The notes below the pieces were generated by a model. It made no database searches. It had not been told where the DNA came from and saw only the letters and a program-made list of their open reading frames with translations. Positions 51,086 to 59,451 of a DNA stretch of 64,000 bases are shown here, piece after piece. Position numbers and translations under genes: made by a program. Each line of letters begins with the position of its first letter. Position 1 is the stretch's first letter. Source of the stretch: Catenibacillus scindens (lineage in GTDB: Bacteria > Bacillota > Clostridia > Lachnospirales > Lachnospiraceae); contig NZ_JACHFW010000002.1 of the NCBI RefSeq assembly GCF_014202115.1, forward strand, positions 248,001 to 312,000, in the 5' to 3' direction.

Positions 51086-52174
51086 ATGGATCGCCCGCTA
51101 ACATACCATGAACAGATGAATATTGAAAATACGTCCCGTCTCCGCAATGTTCTGGCCCAGCTCCCGCCTTTTTCCAGGGATTATTTCCGGGCCATCGAGC
51201 CGACCACATCATCCAAGACACGAATTTCATATGCCTATGATCTGAGGATATTTTTTAATTATTTAATTGAGAATAATCCTATGTATAAAAATTACACAAC
51301 CAGGGATTTTACCCTTGAGGATCTCGACCGTCTTCAGGCTGTGGATATTGAGGAATACCAGGAATATCTAAAACTCTACGACTCTGATGACAAAATGGTC
51401 ACAAACACAGAAAAAGGGCTTGCCCGAAAAATGTCTTCCCTGCGAAGTTTCTATAATTATTACTACAAACATCAGGCTATAAAAAACAATCCGGCTCAGC
51501 TTGTATCTATGCCAAAACTCCACGAAAAAGCAATTATCCGCCTGGATGTAGATGAGGTTGCCTCTCTCCTTGACTTTGTGGAAAACTGCGGCAACCAATT
51601 AAAAGGCCAAAGGAAGGCTTACTATGAGAAAACAAAATTCCGGGATCTGGCTATTATGACTCTTTTGCTGGGCACAGGTATCCGCGTGTCTGAGTGCGTG
51701 GGCCTGGACTTAAACGACGTGGACTTTAATAATAATTCCATCAAAGTCACCCGAAAAGGCGGAAACCAGATGTATGTCTACTTTGGCCCGGAGGTGGAAA
51801 ATGCCCTGACGGACTACCTTGAAATCACCCGAAAAAATACCATCCCCCTCCCCGGCCAAGAGAACGCCCTTTTCCTCTCCTCCCAGCGAAAAAGGATCAG
51901 TGTTCGTACCGTCGAGGATCTGGTCAAAAAGTACTCCTCCCAGGTCACGCCCAACAAACATATCACTCCCCATAAACTGCGCAGCACTTATGGCACCAAT
52001 CTCTATCGAGAAACCGGGGATATCTACCTTGTAGCCGATGTTTTAGGTCATAAGGATGTCAACACTACCAAAAAACACTACGCCGCCCTTGGAGATGAAC
52101 GGCGAAGGAAGGCGGCCTCTGCCGTCATTTTGCGCGAAAACACCTCCAACACACACCATCGGACAGACAAGTAA
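51086..52174 (+). CDS. Tyrosine recombinase (XerS-like)
   Basis: A 362-residue site-specific recombinase with an N-terminal core-binding domain (about 35-135) and a catalytic domain (about 150-350). Catalytic residues are visible: Arg200 (GTGIRVSE), Lys224, His296 and Arg299 (HKLR), His322 (LGHK) and nucleophile Tyr332 (KKHYAA). Length and the region FRDLAIMTLLL followed by VTRKGG resemble XerS, the single Xer protein of streptococci, rather than the roughly 300-residue XerC/XerD. AAGGAGG precedes the ATG. It sits among housekeeping genes, with a dif-like palindrome 113 bases downstream, which suggests chromosome dimer resolution. Confidence 0.85.
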   Translation: MDRPLTYHEQMNIENTSRLRNVLAQLPPFSRDYFRAIEPTTSSKTRISYAYDLRIFFNYLIENNPMYKNYTTRDFTLEDLDRLQAVDIEEYQEYLKLYDSDDKMVTNTEKGLARKMSSLRSFYNYYYKHQAIKNNPAQLVSMPKLHEKAIIRLDVDEVASLLDFVENCGNQLKGQRKAYYEKTKFRDLAIMTLLLGTGIRVSECVGLDLNDVDFNNNSIKVTRKGGNQMYVYFGPEVENALTDYLEITRKNTIPLPGQENALFLSSQRKRISVRTVEDLVKKYSSQVTPNKHITPHKLRSTYGTNLYRETGDIYLVADVLGHKDVNTTKKHYAALGDERRRKAASAVILRENTSNTHHRTDK

Positions 52175-52286
52175 CCGTCCATCCTACGCTATTCGCAAAG
52201 CCGCGCTTACGTGCCGAGCATAAGATTTTAGCCGCGCCGGCTGGGTTAATTCCGGCGTCATGGCTTGGATCGTTCCAATTTAACAT

Positions 52287-52325
52287 CTTATTAGTTTACA
52301 TAAAATAATTATGTAAACTAATAAG
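52287..52325. other. dif-like perfect inverted repeat
   Basis: Two perfect 17-bp arms, CTTATTAGTTTACATAA and TTATGTAAACTAATAAG, flank the 5-base centre AATAA. The inner 11 bases of the right arm (TTATGTAAACT) equal the XerD half-site of the Bacillus subtilis dif site as I recall it. It lies between the tyrosine recombinase gene and ttcA. A dif site normally has a 6-base centre, so the 5-base centre is unusual. Confidence 0.55.
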
Positions 52326-52382
52326 AGCAATCAATACTAATAAAATACAAAAGGGCCGCAAAAGGCTCCTCAGGAGGAAAAT

Positions 52383-53132
52383 ATGAAACTTCAACAATTA
52401 TTAAGCTATACCCGCCGTGCAGTCGATGATTATCAGATGATCCAGCCGGGAGATAAAATCGCCATAGGGATCTCCGGGGGGAAAGACAGTCTAGCCCTCC
52501 TCTACGCCCTCCACGGATTAAAACGCTTCTATCCCAATCCCTTTGAGATCCATGCCATCACTGTAGATCTGGGCTTCATCAACTTCAATCTTGACCCTAT
52601 CAGAGATCTATGCCGCCAGATGGACGTCCCCTACACTGTGGTGCAGACAGATATCGGCCATATCATCTTTGAAGACCGGAAAGAAAAGAATCCATGCGCT
52701 CTATGCGCCAAAATGCGCAAGGGCGCTTTCAACGAACAGGCCAAAGCTTTGGGATGCAATAAGCTGGCTTACGGACACCACAAAGACGATCTTGTAGAAA
52801 CAATGCTTCTGTCTCTCATCTTTGAAGGCCGATTCTACTCATTCTCACCGGTAACTTACCTGGACCGGATGGATATTACGCTGATCCGTCCTCTGATGTA
52901 TGTAAACGAAGCAGATGTCATCGGCTTCTCTCATAAATATCATCTGCCGGTATGTAAAAGTCCATGTCCGGCCGACGGTGTGACCAAACGGGAGTATGCC
53001 AAGGAGCTTGCCGCCCAGCTTAACCGTGATCATCCCGGCGCCATTGAGCGGATGTTTGGTGCCATTATCAACGGAAACATTCCAAACTGGCCGCCGAGAC
53101 ACACTTGTGCAAATCACTCCAAAGACAAGTAG
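52383..53132 (+). CDS. ttcA: tRNA 2-thiocytidine biosynthesis protein TtcA-like
   Basis: A 249-residue PP-loop ATPase with the P loop ISGGKDSLALL (about 29-39), the cysteine pair PCALC (about 102-106) and a later Cys in KSPCPADG, as required for the iron-sulfur-dependent thiolation of cytidine 32 in tRNA. AGGAGG precedes ATG 52383. Some members of this family act on other tRNA positions, so the exact base is inferred. Confidence 0.85.
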   Translation: MKLQQLLSYTRRAVDDYQMIQPGDKIAIGISGGKDSLALLYALHGLKRFYPNPFEIHAITVDLGFINFNLDPIRDLCRQMDVPYTVVQTDIGHIIFEDRKEKNPCALCAKMRKGAFNEQAKALGCNKLAYGHHKDDLVETMLLSLIFEGRFYSFSPVTYLDRMDITLIRPLMYVNEADVIGFSHKYHLPVCKSPCPADGVTKREYAKELAAQLNRDHPGAIERMFGAIINGNIPNWPPRHTCANHSKDK

Positions 53133-53509
53133 GCGCCGGCGAAGGATGAGCCACCCGCTTCCTCCGGCTCATCGTCTGCCTTCGTATGGTATAAGGGTCT
53201 ATCCGAATAATATGGCAAGATCAGAAGCTGTCCTGGATAGATCACATCGCTTTCCAGACGGTTAGCCTTGATCACTTCCCCAATATATTCATCCACACAG
53301 GAATATCCCGTCGTCATATAAGTATCCGCAATGTCCCACAGAGAGTCGCCGCTTTTTACAACATAGCTTGTAAAATACTTGCGCGCGTTGGTCTGAACAT
53401 GGGCATCTGCGGATACTTTCGTCGATCCAAAGATCAAAAAGCAGATCAGTCCGATTATGATCATCAAAAAAACTGTAACCGTCCGTTTTTTCCATATCTT
53501 TCCAGTCAT
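53114..53509 (-). CDS. YneA-like LysM protein, probable SOS cell-division inhibitor
   Basis: A 131-residue protein with one membrane or signal segment (about 12-30) and a LysM domain (about 48-100; YVVKSGDSLWDIADTY, then PGQLLILP). In Firmicutes yneA lies divergently from lexA and halts division during the SOS response, and the arrangement here is the same. AAGGAGG precedes the start. The promoter carries a LexA box in its spacer. Its 3' end overlaps the end of ttcA by 19 bases. Confidence 0.82.
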   Translation of the reverse strand: MTGKIWKKRTVTVFLMIIIGLICFLIFGSTKVSADAHVQTNARKYFTSYVVKSGDSLWDIADTYMTTGYSCVDEYIGEVIKANRLESDVIYPGQLLILPYYSDRPLYHTKADDEPEEAGGSSFAGAYLSLE

Positions 53510-53533
53510 TATAAATTCCTCCTCCTTATTTTT

Positions 53534-53577
53534 AGAACATGTGTTTGGTTTTCTTTATTATAGCGAACATGTGTTCA
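53534..53577. promoter_or_regulatory. Two LexA boxes between yneA and lexA
   Basis: CGAACATGTGTTCA (53564-53577) and AGAACATGTGTTTG (53534-53547) match the Gram-positive SOS box CGAACNNNNGTTCG at most positions. The first lies in the spacer of the yneA promoter, the second just downstream of its start point. A weaker ACAAATGTTTGC (53599-53610) covers the lexA -35 box. Confidence 0.85.
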
Positions 53578-53585
53578 GTTGTCAA
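53557..53585 (-). promoter_or_regulatory. Consensus promoter of the yneA-like gene
   Basis: On the minus strand, perfect TTGACA (53585-53580), a 17-bp spacer and perfect TATAAT (53562-53557). The LexA box fills the spacer, so the very strong promoter should be silent without DNA damage. Confidence 0.85.
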
Positions 53586-53605
53586 CCTTTTGTATAAACA
53601 AATGT

Positions 53606-53634
53606 TTGCAAAAATATGTTCGATATGGTATGAT
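53606..53634 (+). promoter_or_regulatory. Promoter of lexA
   Basis: TTGCAA (53606-53611), a 17-bp spacer and TATGAT (53629-53634). A SOS-box-like sequence overlaps the -35 box and another half-site (TATGTTCG) lies in the spacer, fitting autorepression. Confidence 0.7.
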
Positions 53635-53647
53635 AAACATAATTAAA

Positions 53648-53783
53648 TCCTGTGCTGTGGCACTGATCAAATGGCGCACAAGCGTGTCATCTTTGCTTTA
53701 CTTCCCACAGAGAAACACAGGTACCGCGCAAGACGCGGCAGCAATCCGTGCATCATAGGCGTCAAAATAGTTTTTGACGCCTT
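53648..53783 (+). other. Structured 5' leader of lexA
   Basis: The roughly 170-base leader can form a long-range stem (CCTGTG with CACAGG, and CTGTGG with CCCACAG), then the hairpin CCGCGCAAGACGCGG, then a strong hairpin GGCGTCAAAATAGTTTTTGACGCC split as GGCGTCAAAA/TTTTTGACGCC (about 53758-53782). This is more structure than lexA leaders usually have. No known riboswitch or RNA family was recognised. Confidence 0.45.
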
Positions 53784-53814
53784 CATCATAATATGTTTAC
53801 AGGAGGTCGCCAGA

Positions 53815-54432
53815 ATGGATAAAGGCAGAATCAGCTCAAAACAATTAGAAATTTTAGAATACATAAAACATCAGATTTTAGTGAAAGGATATCCACCTGC
53901 CGTCCGGGAGATCTGTGAGGCTGTCCATCTAAAATCCACGTCCTCCGTCCACTCACATCTGGAAACTTTGGAAAAAAACGGCTATATCCGCCGTGACCCC
54001 ACTAAACCGAGGGCTATAGAGATCGTGGATGATGATTTCGCCCTGACCCGCAGGGAAGTAATCAATGTCCCCATGGTGGGAACCATCACCGCCGGTGAGC
54101 CGATCCTGGCAGTGGAGAATATCCAGGATTATTTTCCTATCCCTGTTGAGTTTATGCCCAACGCTGAAGTTTTCATGCTGAAAGTACGCGGCGAGAGTAT
54201 GATCAACGCCGGGATTTACGATGGCGATCAAGTCATTGTAAAGCGTCAGTCTACGGCAGAAAACGGGGACATTGTTGTCGCCCTCCTGGGGGATTCCGCC
54301 ACTGTCAAGCGCTTTTTCAAGGAGGACGGTCACTATCGTCTCCAGCCTGAAAATGATACTATGAATCCTATTATCGTCACCTCAGTGGATATTATCGGAA
54401 AGGTCATCGGACTGATGCGCCTGTCTATGTAA
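53815..54432 (+). CDS. lexA: SOS repressor LexA
   Basis: A 205-residue repressor with the N-terminal winged helix-turn-helix (about 1-65) and the S24 peptidase domain. The self-cleavage site is Ala93-Gly94 in TITAGEP, the nucleophile is Ser128 (RGESMI) and the general base is Lys165 (ATVKRF). ATG 53815 follows AGGAGG at 53801-53806; the frame is open upstream but that part is the structured leader. It represses itself and the divergent yneA-like gene. Confidence 0.97.
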   Translation: MDKGRISSKQLEILEYIKHQILVKGYPPAVREICEAVHLKSTSSVHSHLETLEKNGYIRRDPTKPRAIEIVDDDFALTRREVINVPMVGTITAGEPILAVENIQDYFPIPVEFMPNAEVFMLKVRGESMINAGIYDGDQVIVKRQSTAENGDIVVALLGDSATVKRFFKEDGHYRLQPENDTMNPIIVTSVDIIGKVIGLMRLSM

Positions 54433-54476
54433 TACCGTAATACAGCCCAGGCATCAGAAATGGCGAACTGAATGTA

Positions 54477-54533
54477 GGGAAGGGGATGAAATTAATTTAC
54501 TTTATAAATTAATTTCATCCCCTTCCCTTTTTT
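54477..54533 (+). terminator. Terminator of lexA
   Basis: A perfect 22-bp stem (arms 54477-54498 and 54506-54527, starting GGGAAGGGGATG) with a 7-base loop, followed by six T residues. Confidence 0.95.
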
Positions 54534-54616
54534 ATAAAGATAGGCTATAGTAAACAAGTATGCGCAAACAAACCTGAAGGATTTAACTACTTTACTCAGG
54601 AGGAGACATCTCGATT

Positions 54617-55837
54617 ATGAAAAAAAATATTCTTGTCGGCCAGTCCGGAGGCCCCACCGCGGTTATTAACGGAAGCCTCTATGGCGTTATTACTCAGGCA
54701 AAAAACAATAAAAAAGATCATATCGGCCACATCTATGGAATGATCAATGGCATTGAGGGATTTTTGAAAGATCAGTATACAGACCTGGAACAACTGTCAG
54801 ACACGACTTTAGAAGAACTGAAAACAACCCCTGGCGCTTACCTTGGCTCATGCCGTTTTAAACTGCCCTCAGATTTAAAAGATCCGGTGTATGTCCGGAT
54901 TTTCCAGAAATTTAATGAAATGAATATTGGTTACTTTTTTTATATCGGCGGAAATGACTCCATGGATACCGTCAGCAAACTCTCCCGCTGTGCCAGCGCC
55001 CATAACACCGATATACAGATTATAGGCATTCCAAAAACCATTGACAACGACCTTGTATCTACTGACCATACACCCGGATTTGGCAGCGCCGCCCGTTTTG
55101 TCGCCACAAGTGTCCGGGAAATCGGCATTGACGCCTCCATTTATGATACAGATTCTGTCACTATCGTGGAAATCATGGGTCGCCATGCCGGTTGGCTCAC
55201 CGGAGCAGCCGCCCTGGCCCGCAAATACGATGGTGATAATCCTGTATTTATTTATCTTCCCGAAGTGGATTTTTGCGAAGAACAGTTTATTGCTGACATA
55301 AGCAGCGCCCTTAAAAAACGCAAAAACATTGTGGTCTGCGTATCTGAGGGCATCCATGACGCCCAAGGCCGGTTTATATGCGAATACGACTCGGCAGCGG
55401 GCACTGACAACTTCGGCCATAAAATGTTGGCCGGGTGCGGCAAGTATCTGGAAAATCTGATCCGAATCCGCCTTGGAATCAAGGTGCGCTCTATTGAACT
55501 GAATGTGAGCCAGCGCTGCTCTTCCGTCCGCCAGTCTGCCACTGACCTTGCTGAAGCCATAATGGCCGGAAGTTTCAGCGTGGACGCAGCACTCTCAGGA
55601 CAAACCGGAAAAATGACTGCATTTTCCCGACTCTCGGACGATCCTTACCACATTGAATGTACACTGGTAGATGTAAACCAGGTATGCAACAAAGAAAAGA
55701 AAGTCCCCCAGGCATGGATCACCCATAATGGAACAGACGTATCTAAAGAATTTATACAGTACGTCCGCCCGCTCATACAGGGATCGGTTATGCCTCCGGA
55801 GGAGGACGGACTTCCTGTCTTTGCCTACCGGAAATAA
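54617..55837 (+). CDS. 6-phosphofructokinase, probably pyrophosphate-dependent
   Basis: A 406-residue PFK-family enzyme that phosphorylates fructose 6-phosphate in glycolysis. Motifs include VGQSGGPTAVINGSL at the N-terminus, YIGGNDSMDT, KTIDNDL with the catalytic Asp, and MGRHAGWL. The length and the GGND motif resemble the long clostridial enzymes that use pyrophosphate rather than the roughly 320-residue ATP enzyme with GGDGS. AGGAGG lies 12 bases before ATG 54617, a rather long spacing. The donor preference is inferred. Confidence 0.88.
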   Translation: MKKNILVGQSGGPTAVINGSLYGVITQAKNNKKDHIGHIYGMINGIEGFLKDQYTDLEQLSDTTLEELKTTPGAYLGSCRFKLPSDLKDPVYVRIFQKFNEMNIGYFFYIGGNDSMDTVSKLSRCASAHNTDIQIIGIPKTIDNDLVSTDHTPGFGSAARFVATSVREIGIDASIYDTDSVTIVEIMGRHAGWLTGAAALARKYDGDNPVFIYLPEVDFCEEQFIADISSALKKRKNIVVCVSEGIHDAQGRFICEYDSAAGTDNFGHKMLAGCGKYLENLIRIRLGIKVRSIELNVSQRCSSVRQSATDLAEAIMAGSFSVDAALSGQTGKMTAFSRLSDDPYHIECTLVDVNQVCNKEKKVPQAWITHNGTDVSKEFIQYVRPLIQGSVMPPEEDGLPVFAYRK

Positions 55838-55863
55838 AAAAGAATCCTGCTTCGCAGGATTCT
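55838..55863 (-). terminator. Terminator of the rsfS operon (minus strand)
   Basis: AGAATCCTGC (55841-55850) and GCAGGATTCT (55854-55863) form a perfect 10-bp stem with a 3-base loop. On the minus strand it is followed by six T residues. On the plus strand there is no T run, so it mainly serves the housekeeping operon. Confidence 0.85.
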
Positions 55864-55895
55864 CCGCCGCAGTGCGATTCTACGCGGATCTTTAA

Positions 55896-55947
55896 TTTTA
55901 AAGTCATATCCCCCGAAGCTTATGCTTCAGGGGATATGACTTTAAAA
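55896..55947. repeat. Large intergenic palindrome
   Basis: Arms of about 18 bases (TTTTAAAGTCATATCCCC and its inverse) enclose an inner GAAGC/GCTTC stem with loop TTAT. The layout GTCATATCCCC...GGGGATATGAC resembles the GTCAAATACCCC ends of repeat family 2, so it may be a minimal member. Confidence 0.7.
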
Positions 55948-55957
55948 CCTTTGCCGC

Positions 55958-56311
55958 TCAGGCAAGTTCTTCCAGTTCAGTAACTTTCCCGTCTCTCCAG
56001 ATCCGCTCCAGATCATAAAACAAGCGATCCTCTTCAGAAAATACGTGGACAATAATATCCGTATAATCCATTAAGATCCAGTTGGCTGTCGCGTAGCCTT
56101 CCACCTGGCGGGGAGTATATCCGGCTTTTCCAAGAACTTCTGAAACATTGTCCGCCATAGCCTGCACCTGATTTTTATTATTTCCGCTGGCAATAATAAA
56201 ATAATCGGCGATCACAGAAATATCCTGAATATTAATAACTTTTGTATCCACTGCCTTTTTATCGGCTAATGCCTCAACAGCCAGGGCCGCCATTTTTTTT
56301 GAATCACTCAC
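55958..56311 (-). CDS. rsfS: Ribosome silencing factor RsfS
   Basis: A 117-residue RsfS/YbeB/Iojap protein that binds ribosomal protein L14 and prevents subunit joining. Family features are VINIQDISVIADYFIIASGNN and the WILMDYTDIIVHVF strand. It overlaps the yqeK gene by eight bases and is the last gene of the obgE-yhbY-nadD-yqeK-rsfS block. Confidence 0.96.
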   Translation of the reverse strand: MSDSKKMAALAVEALADKKAVDTKVINIQDISVIADYFIIASGNNKNQVQAMADNVSEVLGKAGYTPRQVEGYATANWILMDYTDIIVHVFSEEDRLFYDLERIWRDGKVTELEELA

Positions 56312-56903
56312 CAGTGTTTTTCTCCCTTCTTTTTAAAAGTGACTTATAGTAACTATACGTAATTTCCGTAGTCTCGTCAATATCCTGAGGAGATTTTTTT
56401 AAATAATCCAATGTCTGGGCAAGGATCTCGTAAACCGCCTGATCCAGATCCTCAAAACTGATCTGGCGCAGCCGGGAAAGATTTGGCGCCTTGTCACGGC
56501 TTGGCTCAATATAATCGGCTGTAAATACAATCTTTTCCAGCAGAGTCATATCCGGCTTTCCCGTCGTATGCCATTCCACAGCCCCAAGGATTTCCGGGTC
56601 TGTGACCCCATACCTCGTCCGGGCCACATAAGCGCCCACTCTCCCGTGGAGGAGAAAAGGATTCCGCTCCTGGGCGTGCGTCACTTCCAGGTGGTGTTTT
56701 CTGGATTTTTCCAGAAGCTTTTCCGGTTTCATATGTTTAGCACAGTCATGGAGCAGGCCGGCCATCTGGGCTTTTTCTACATCAGCGCCGTAACGCATGG
56801 CCAGACACGCGCTGGTATACTGCACACCCAATGTATGGACAAAGCGGGAACCGGTCTGTTTCTCCCTCAACATATCCTGTATTTCCAAAATTGTATAAAT
56901 CAT
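56304..56903 (-). CDS. yqeK: YqeK, HD-domain dinucleoside tetraphosphatase
   Basis: A 199-residue HD-domain hydrolase. Metal ligands lie in RFVHTLGVQYTS, GLLHDCAKHM (the HD pair), HGRVGAY, EWHTTGKPDM and FTADYIEPSRD. Bacterial YqeK cleaves Ap4A symmetrically. The start ATG at 56903 follows AGGAGG on the minus strand with 8-base spacing; six further upstream codons would include the ribosome site. Confidence 0.94.
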   Translation of the reverse strand: MIYTILEIQDMLREKQTGSRFVHTLGVQYTSACLAMRYGADVEKAQMAGLLHDCAKHMKPEKLLEKSRKHHLEVTHAQERNPFLLHGRVGAYVARTRYGVTDPEILGAVEWHTTGKPDMTLLEKIVFTADYIEPSRDKAPNLSRLRQISFEDLDQAVYEILAQTLDYLKKSPQDIDETTEITYSYYKSLLKRREKNTGE

Positions 56904-56938
56904 TTTTTCAGCCTCCTGCAAAAATAGGACACATGGTC

Positions 56939-57112
56939 TTTATTTCCGCGGGCAGTAGCCAAGCGGACGCGATCGCGCGTCCATTTGGCAGTGCTGTGTG
57001 CCGGTAGCACACGTCTAGCACCGATCATAAGCGGAGGGACGACCAAATACCCCGCAGCTTACGCTGCGCTAACTATTTCCATGCCCCGTCAGCTTGCGGC
57101 GGGGTATTTGAC
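56939..57112 (-). repeat. Intergenic repeat, family 2, copy 2 (inverted), reaching into nadD
   Basis: The minus-strand reading starts GTCAAATACCCCGC and ends in CTGCCCGCGGAAATAAA, matching the copy at 48951-49083 in its outer parts, with extra sequence in the middle. Its first 40 bases are the last codons of nadD, and it fills the gap between nadD and yqeK. Confidence 0.75.
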
Positions 57113-57726
57113 TTTTCGTATAAATGATGAAAATGAATATAGAAATTCACTTTTTCCGGCACCATAAAGCGGATGGAGGCGTGGTTTTTCACCCGGTCCC
57201 TAAGCTCCCTGGAGGAGATATCCAGCTCAGGAGCCCCAAGGAGAGAGATTTTCGCCTGATAGGTGCAGCGTAGCAGCTCCGCCTCCCGGTTGAGCATCTC
57301 CATATCCGTATCGCCCCGGACCGCTGCCAGAATATGAGCCAGTTCTAAGATCCGTTCCGGGCGGCACCAGTGGGTCAGGTCTTTCACAGAATCCGCCCCC
57401 ATGATAAAATAAAACCGGGTGTCAGGGGCAATCCCTGTCAGATATTCCAGCGTCTCATAGGTATAGGACAGGCCGTGTTTATTGATTTCATAGTCTGAAA
57501 CTCTAAAATAAGGTACACCTTCCACCGCAAGACGGAGCATAGCAAGACGGTCATGATTGCTGACAATCTCCTGGTCCTGCTTATGGGGGGGATGTCCCGC
57601 AGGCATGAAGATCACTTGGTCCAGCTCATACTCTCTATAGCTTTGCTCCGCAATGAGAAGATGACCGATGTGGACAGGATTAAATGTTCCTCCCATGATC
57701 CCTACCCGTTTACTTTTTTTATCCAT
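57073..57726 (-). CDS. nadD: Nicotinate-nucleotide adenylyltransferase NadD
   Basis: A 217-residue nucleotidyltransferase of NAD synthesis, with GGTFNPVHIGHLL at the N-terminus, GADS in YFIMGADSVKDL and the ISSRELRDRV motif. It lies between yhbY and yqeK as usual in Firmicutes. The last 13 or so residues (after YEKSN) are encoded by a repeat element and are not part of the usual protein, so the gene's original end has probably been replaced. Confidence 0.95.
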   Translation of the reverse strand: MDKKSKRVGIMGGTFNPVHIGHLLIAEQSYREYELDQVIFMPAGHPPHKQDQEIVSNHDRLAMLRLAVEGVPYFRVSDYEINKHGLSYTYETLEYLTGIAPDTRFYFIMGADSVKDLTHWCRPERILELAHILAAVRGDTDMEMLNREAELLRCTYQAKISLLGAPELDISSRELRDRVKNHASIRFMVPEKVNFYIHFHHLYEKSNTPPQADGAWK

Positions 57727-57746
57727 GACACCAGTCCCCCAAAGAC

Positions 57747-58046
57747 TTATTCTGGAAGAACGATCTTCTTCTTGTTATCCTTGCCTTCTTTATATAAAAC
57801 GATCTTTTTGCCGATGACCTGCACTACGTCCGAGTGGGTCCGTTCGGCCAGATAATCCGCGATCTCCCTGGGATCATCTGTGCAATTTTGAAGTACGGAA
57901 ACCTTGATAAGTTCCCGGGCATTTAACGCTTCATCCACAGCTTTCGTCAGCTCCGGAGTCAGGGATGCCTTCCCAACCTGCACCACCGGGTCCATGGTCA
58001 TGGCAAGGCTCTTTAAATAAGCCCGCTGTTTTGATGTTTTAATCAT
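57747..58046 (-). CDS. yhbY: CRM-domain RNA-binding protein YhbY
   Basis: A 99-residue single CRM domain protein with the KVSVLQNCTDDP region and the GKKIVLYK end; these proteins associate with pre-50S ribosomal particles. It lies 12 bases after obgE, in the conserved order obgE-yhbY-nadD. Confidence 0.94.
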   Translation of the reverse strand: MIKTSKQRAYLKSLAMTMDPVVQVGKASLTPELTKAVDEALNARELIKVSVLQNCTDDPREIADYLAERTHSDVVQVIGKKIVLYKEGKDNKKKIVLPE

Positions 58047-58058
58047 ATCATTCTCCTG

Positions 58059-59342
58059 TTATTTATAATAATCAAATTGAAGACCATACATGCGTACAGT
58101 ATCGCCCTCCTGGATGCCTAATGCTTCCAGTTCATCCAGGATTTTGTTTTCCTTCAAAAATTTCTGGAAGAAGTCAAAGCCCTTTTCAGATTCCAGATTC
58201 GTGTACCCAAGCATACGCTCAATACGGGGGCCTTCCACCACAAATACACCGTCCTCATCTTTTTCCACAGTGTAAGGCTCCTCAAAGCGGACATTTTCTG
58301 GAAAATATTCCCGCTCAAAAACTGTTGGGGCCTCATTGATCTCATCCAGAAGTTTGCGCACATGGTACAGTAAAGGTTTTAGCCCCTGACCGCTCACCGC
58401 GGAAATAGGGAACACAAAAATCCCCTGAGGTTCAAATTCTTCCCGGATCAAAGTGATAGCGTCGTCATTTTCACCGTCATAGAGAGCGTCGATTTTATTT
58501 GCCGCAATAACCTGGGGTCTTTCCATAAGTTTAGGATTATAGCTTTCCAGTTCTTTGTTGATTGCATAAATGTCGGCGATAGGGTCCCGCCCCTCCACGC
58601 CGGCAGCATCCACGATATGGATGATCACTTTTGTCCGCTCAATATGGCGGAGGAAATCATGTCCAAGGCCCACGCCTTCGCTGGCGCCCTCAATGATTCC
58701 CGGAATATCGGCAATGACAAAGCCCTTGCCCCCGTCCAGATCCACAACGCCAAGATTGGGATTCAGTGTAGTAAAATGGTAATTGGCGATTTTAGGCCGG
58801 GCATTGGTCACACGGGAGAGAAAAGTGGATTTACCTACGTTTGGGAAGCCCACAAGCCCCACGTCAGCGATAACTTTAAGCTCTAAGGTCACATTCAACT
58901 CCAGGGCTTTCTGTCCCGGCTGAGCATATTTGGGGGCCTGCATCGTGGCTGTGGCATAGTTCATATTGCCTTTGCCTCCCCGGCCGCCTTTAAGGATCAC
59001 CTCACGCTTGTGATCCCCGGACATATCGGCGATGACAAGGCCGCTGTCCGTATCCCGAATCACTGTGCCTTCAGGTACCTTGATAATAATATCTTCCCCA
59101 TCTTTTCCGTGACAGCGCCGCTTGCCTCCCGGCTCACCGTCCCCGGCACAGTATTTGCGCACATGGCGAAAATCCATCAGCGTATTCAGACCGCTGTCCA
59201 CAACAAAGATCACATCGCCGCCTTTGCCGCCGTCTCCACCGTCAGGTCCTCCGGCGGGAACATACATTTCCCGCCGGAAGCTAACATGTCCGTCGCCGCC
59301 TTTGCCGGAACGTATATATATATTTGCTTTATCTACAAACAT
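58059..59342 (-). CDS. obgE: GTPase ObgE/CgtA
   Basis: A 427-residue GTPase for 50S assembly: glycine-rich Obg fold (about 1-158), GTPase domain with G1 GFPNVGKST, G3 DIPGIIEGA, G4 ANKID, and a C-terminal OCT domain (about 350-425). The ATG at 59342 follows AGAGGTG; a GTG three codons earlier is possible. A terminator at 59404-59444 separates it from rpmA, so it has its own promoter. Confidence 0.97.
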   Translation of the reverse strand: MFVDKANIYIRSGKGGDGHVSFRREMYVPAGGPDGGDGGKGGDVIFVVDSGLNTLMDFRHVRKYCAGDGEPGGKRRCHGKDGEDIIIKVPEGTVIRDTDSGLVIADMSGDHKREVILKGGRGGKGNMNYATATMQAPKYAQPGQKALELNVTLELKVIADVGLVGFPNVGKSTFLSRVTNARPKIANYHFTTLNPNLGVVDLDGGKGFVIADIPGIIEGASEGVGLGHDFLRHIERTKVIIHIVDAAGVEGRDPIADIYAINKELESYNPKLMERPQVIAANKIDALYDGENDDAITLIREEFEPQGIFVFPISAVSGQGLKPLLYHVRKLLDEINEAPTVFEREYFPENVRFEEPYTVEKDEDGVFVVEGPRIERMLGYTNLESEKGFDFFQKFLKENKILDELEALGIQEGDTVRMYGLQFDYYK

Positions 59343-59403
59343 ATCTTTCACCTCTTTTCATGGTCAGCGCCGGAAAACACTCCGGCAGCTCTTTTTGTGT
59401 GTC

Positions 59404-59444
59404 ATAAAAAACGACTTCAAATTCCGTAAAATCTGAAGTCGTTT
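59404..59444 (-). terminator. Terminator of the rplU-prp-rpmA operon
   Basis: AAACGACTTCA and TGAAGTCGTTT form a perfect 11-bp stem (arms 59409-59419 and 59434-59444). On the minus strand six T residues follow. Confidence 0.9.
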
Positions 59445-59451
59445 AAGTTAA

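Noticed and set aside
55838-55863. Hairpin as terminator of the phosphofructokinase gene
   Set aside because: The T run is only on the minus strand; it fits the rsfS operon instead.
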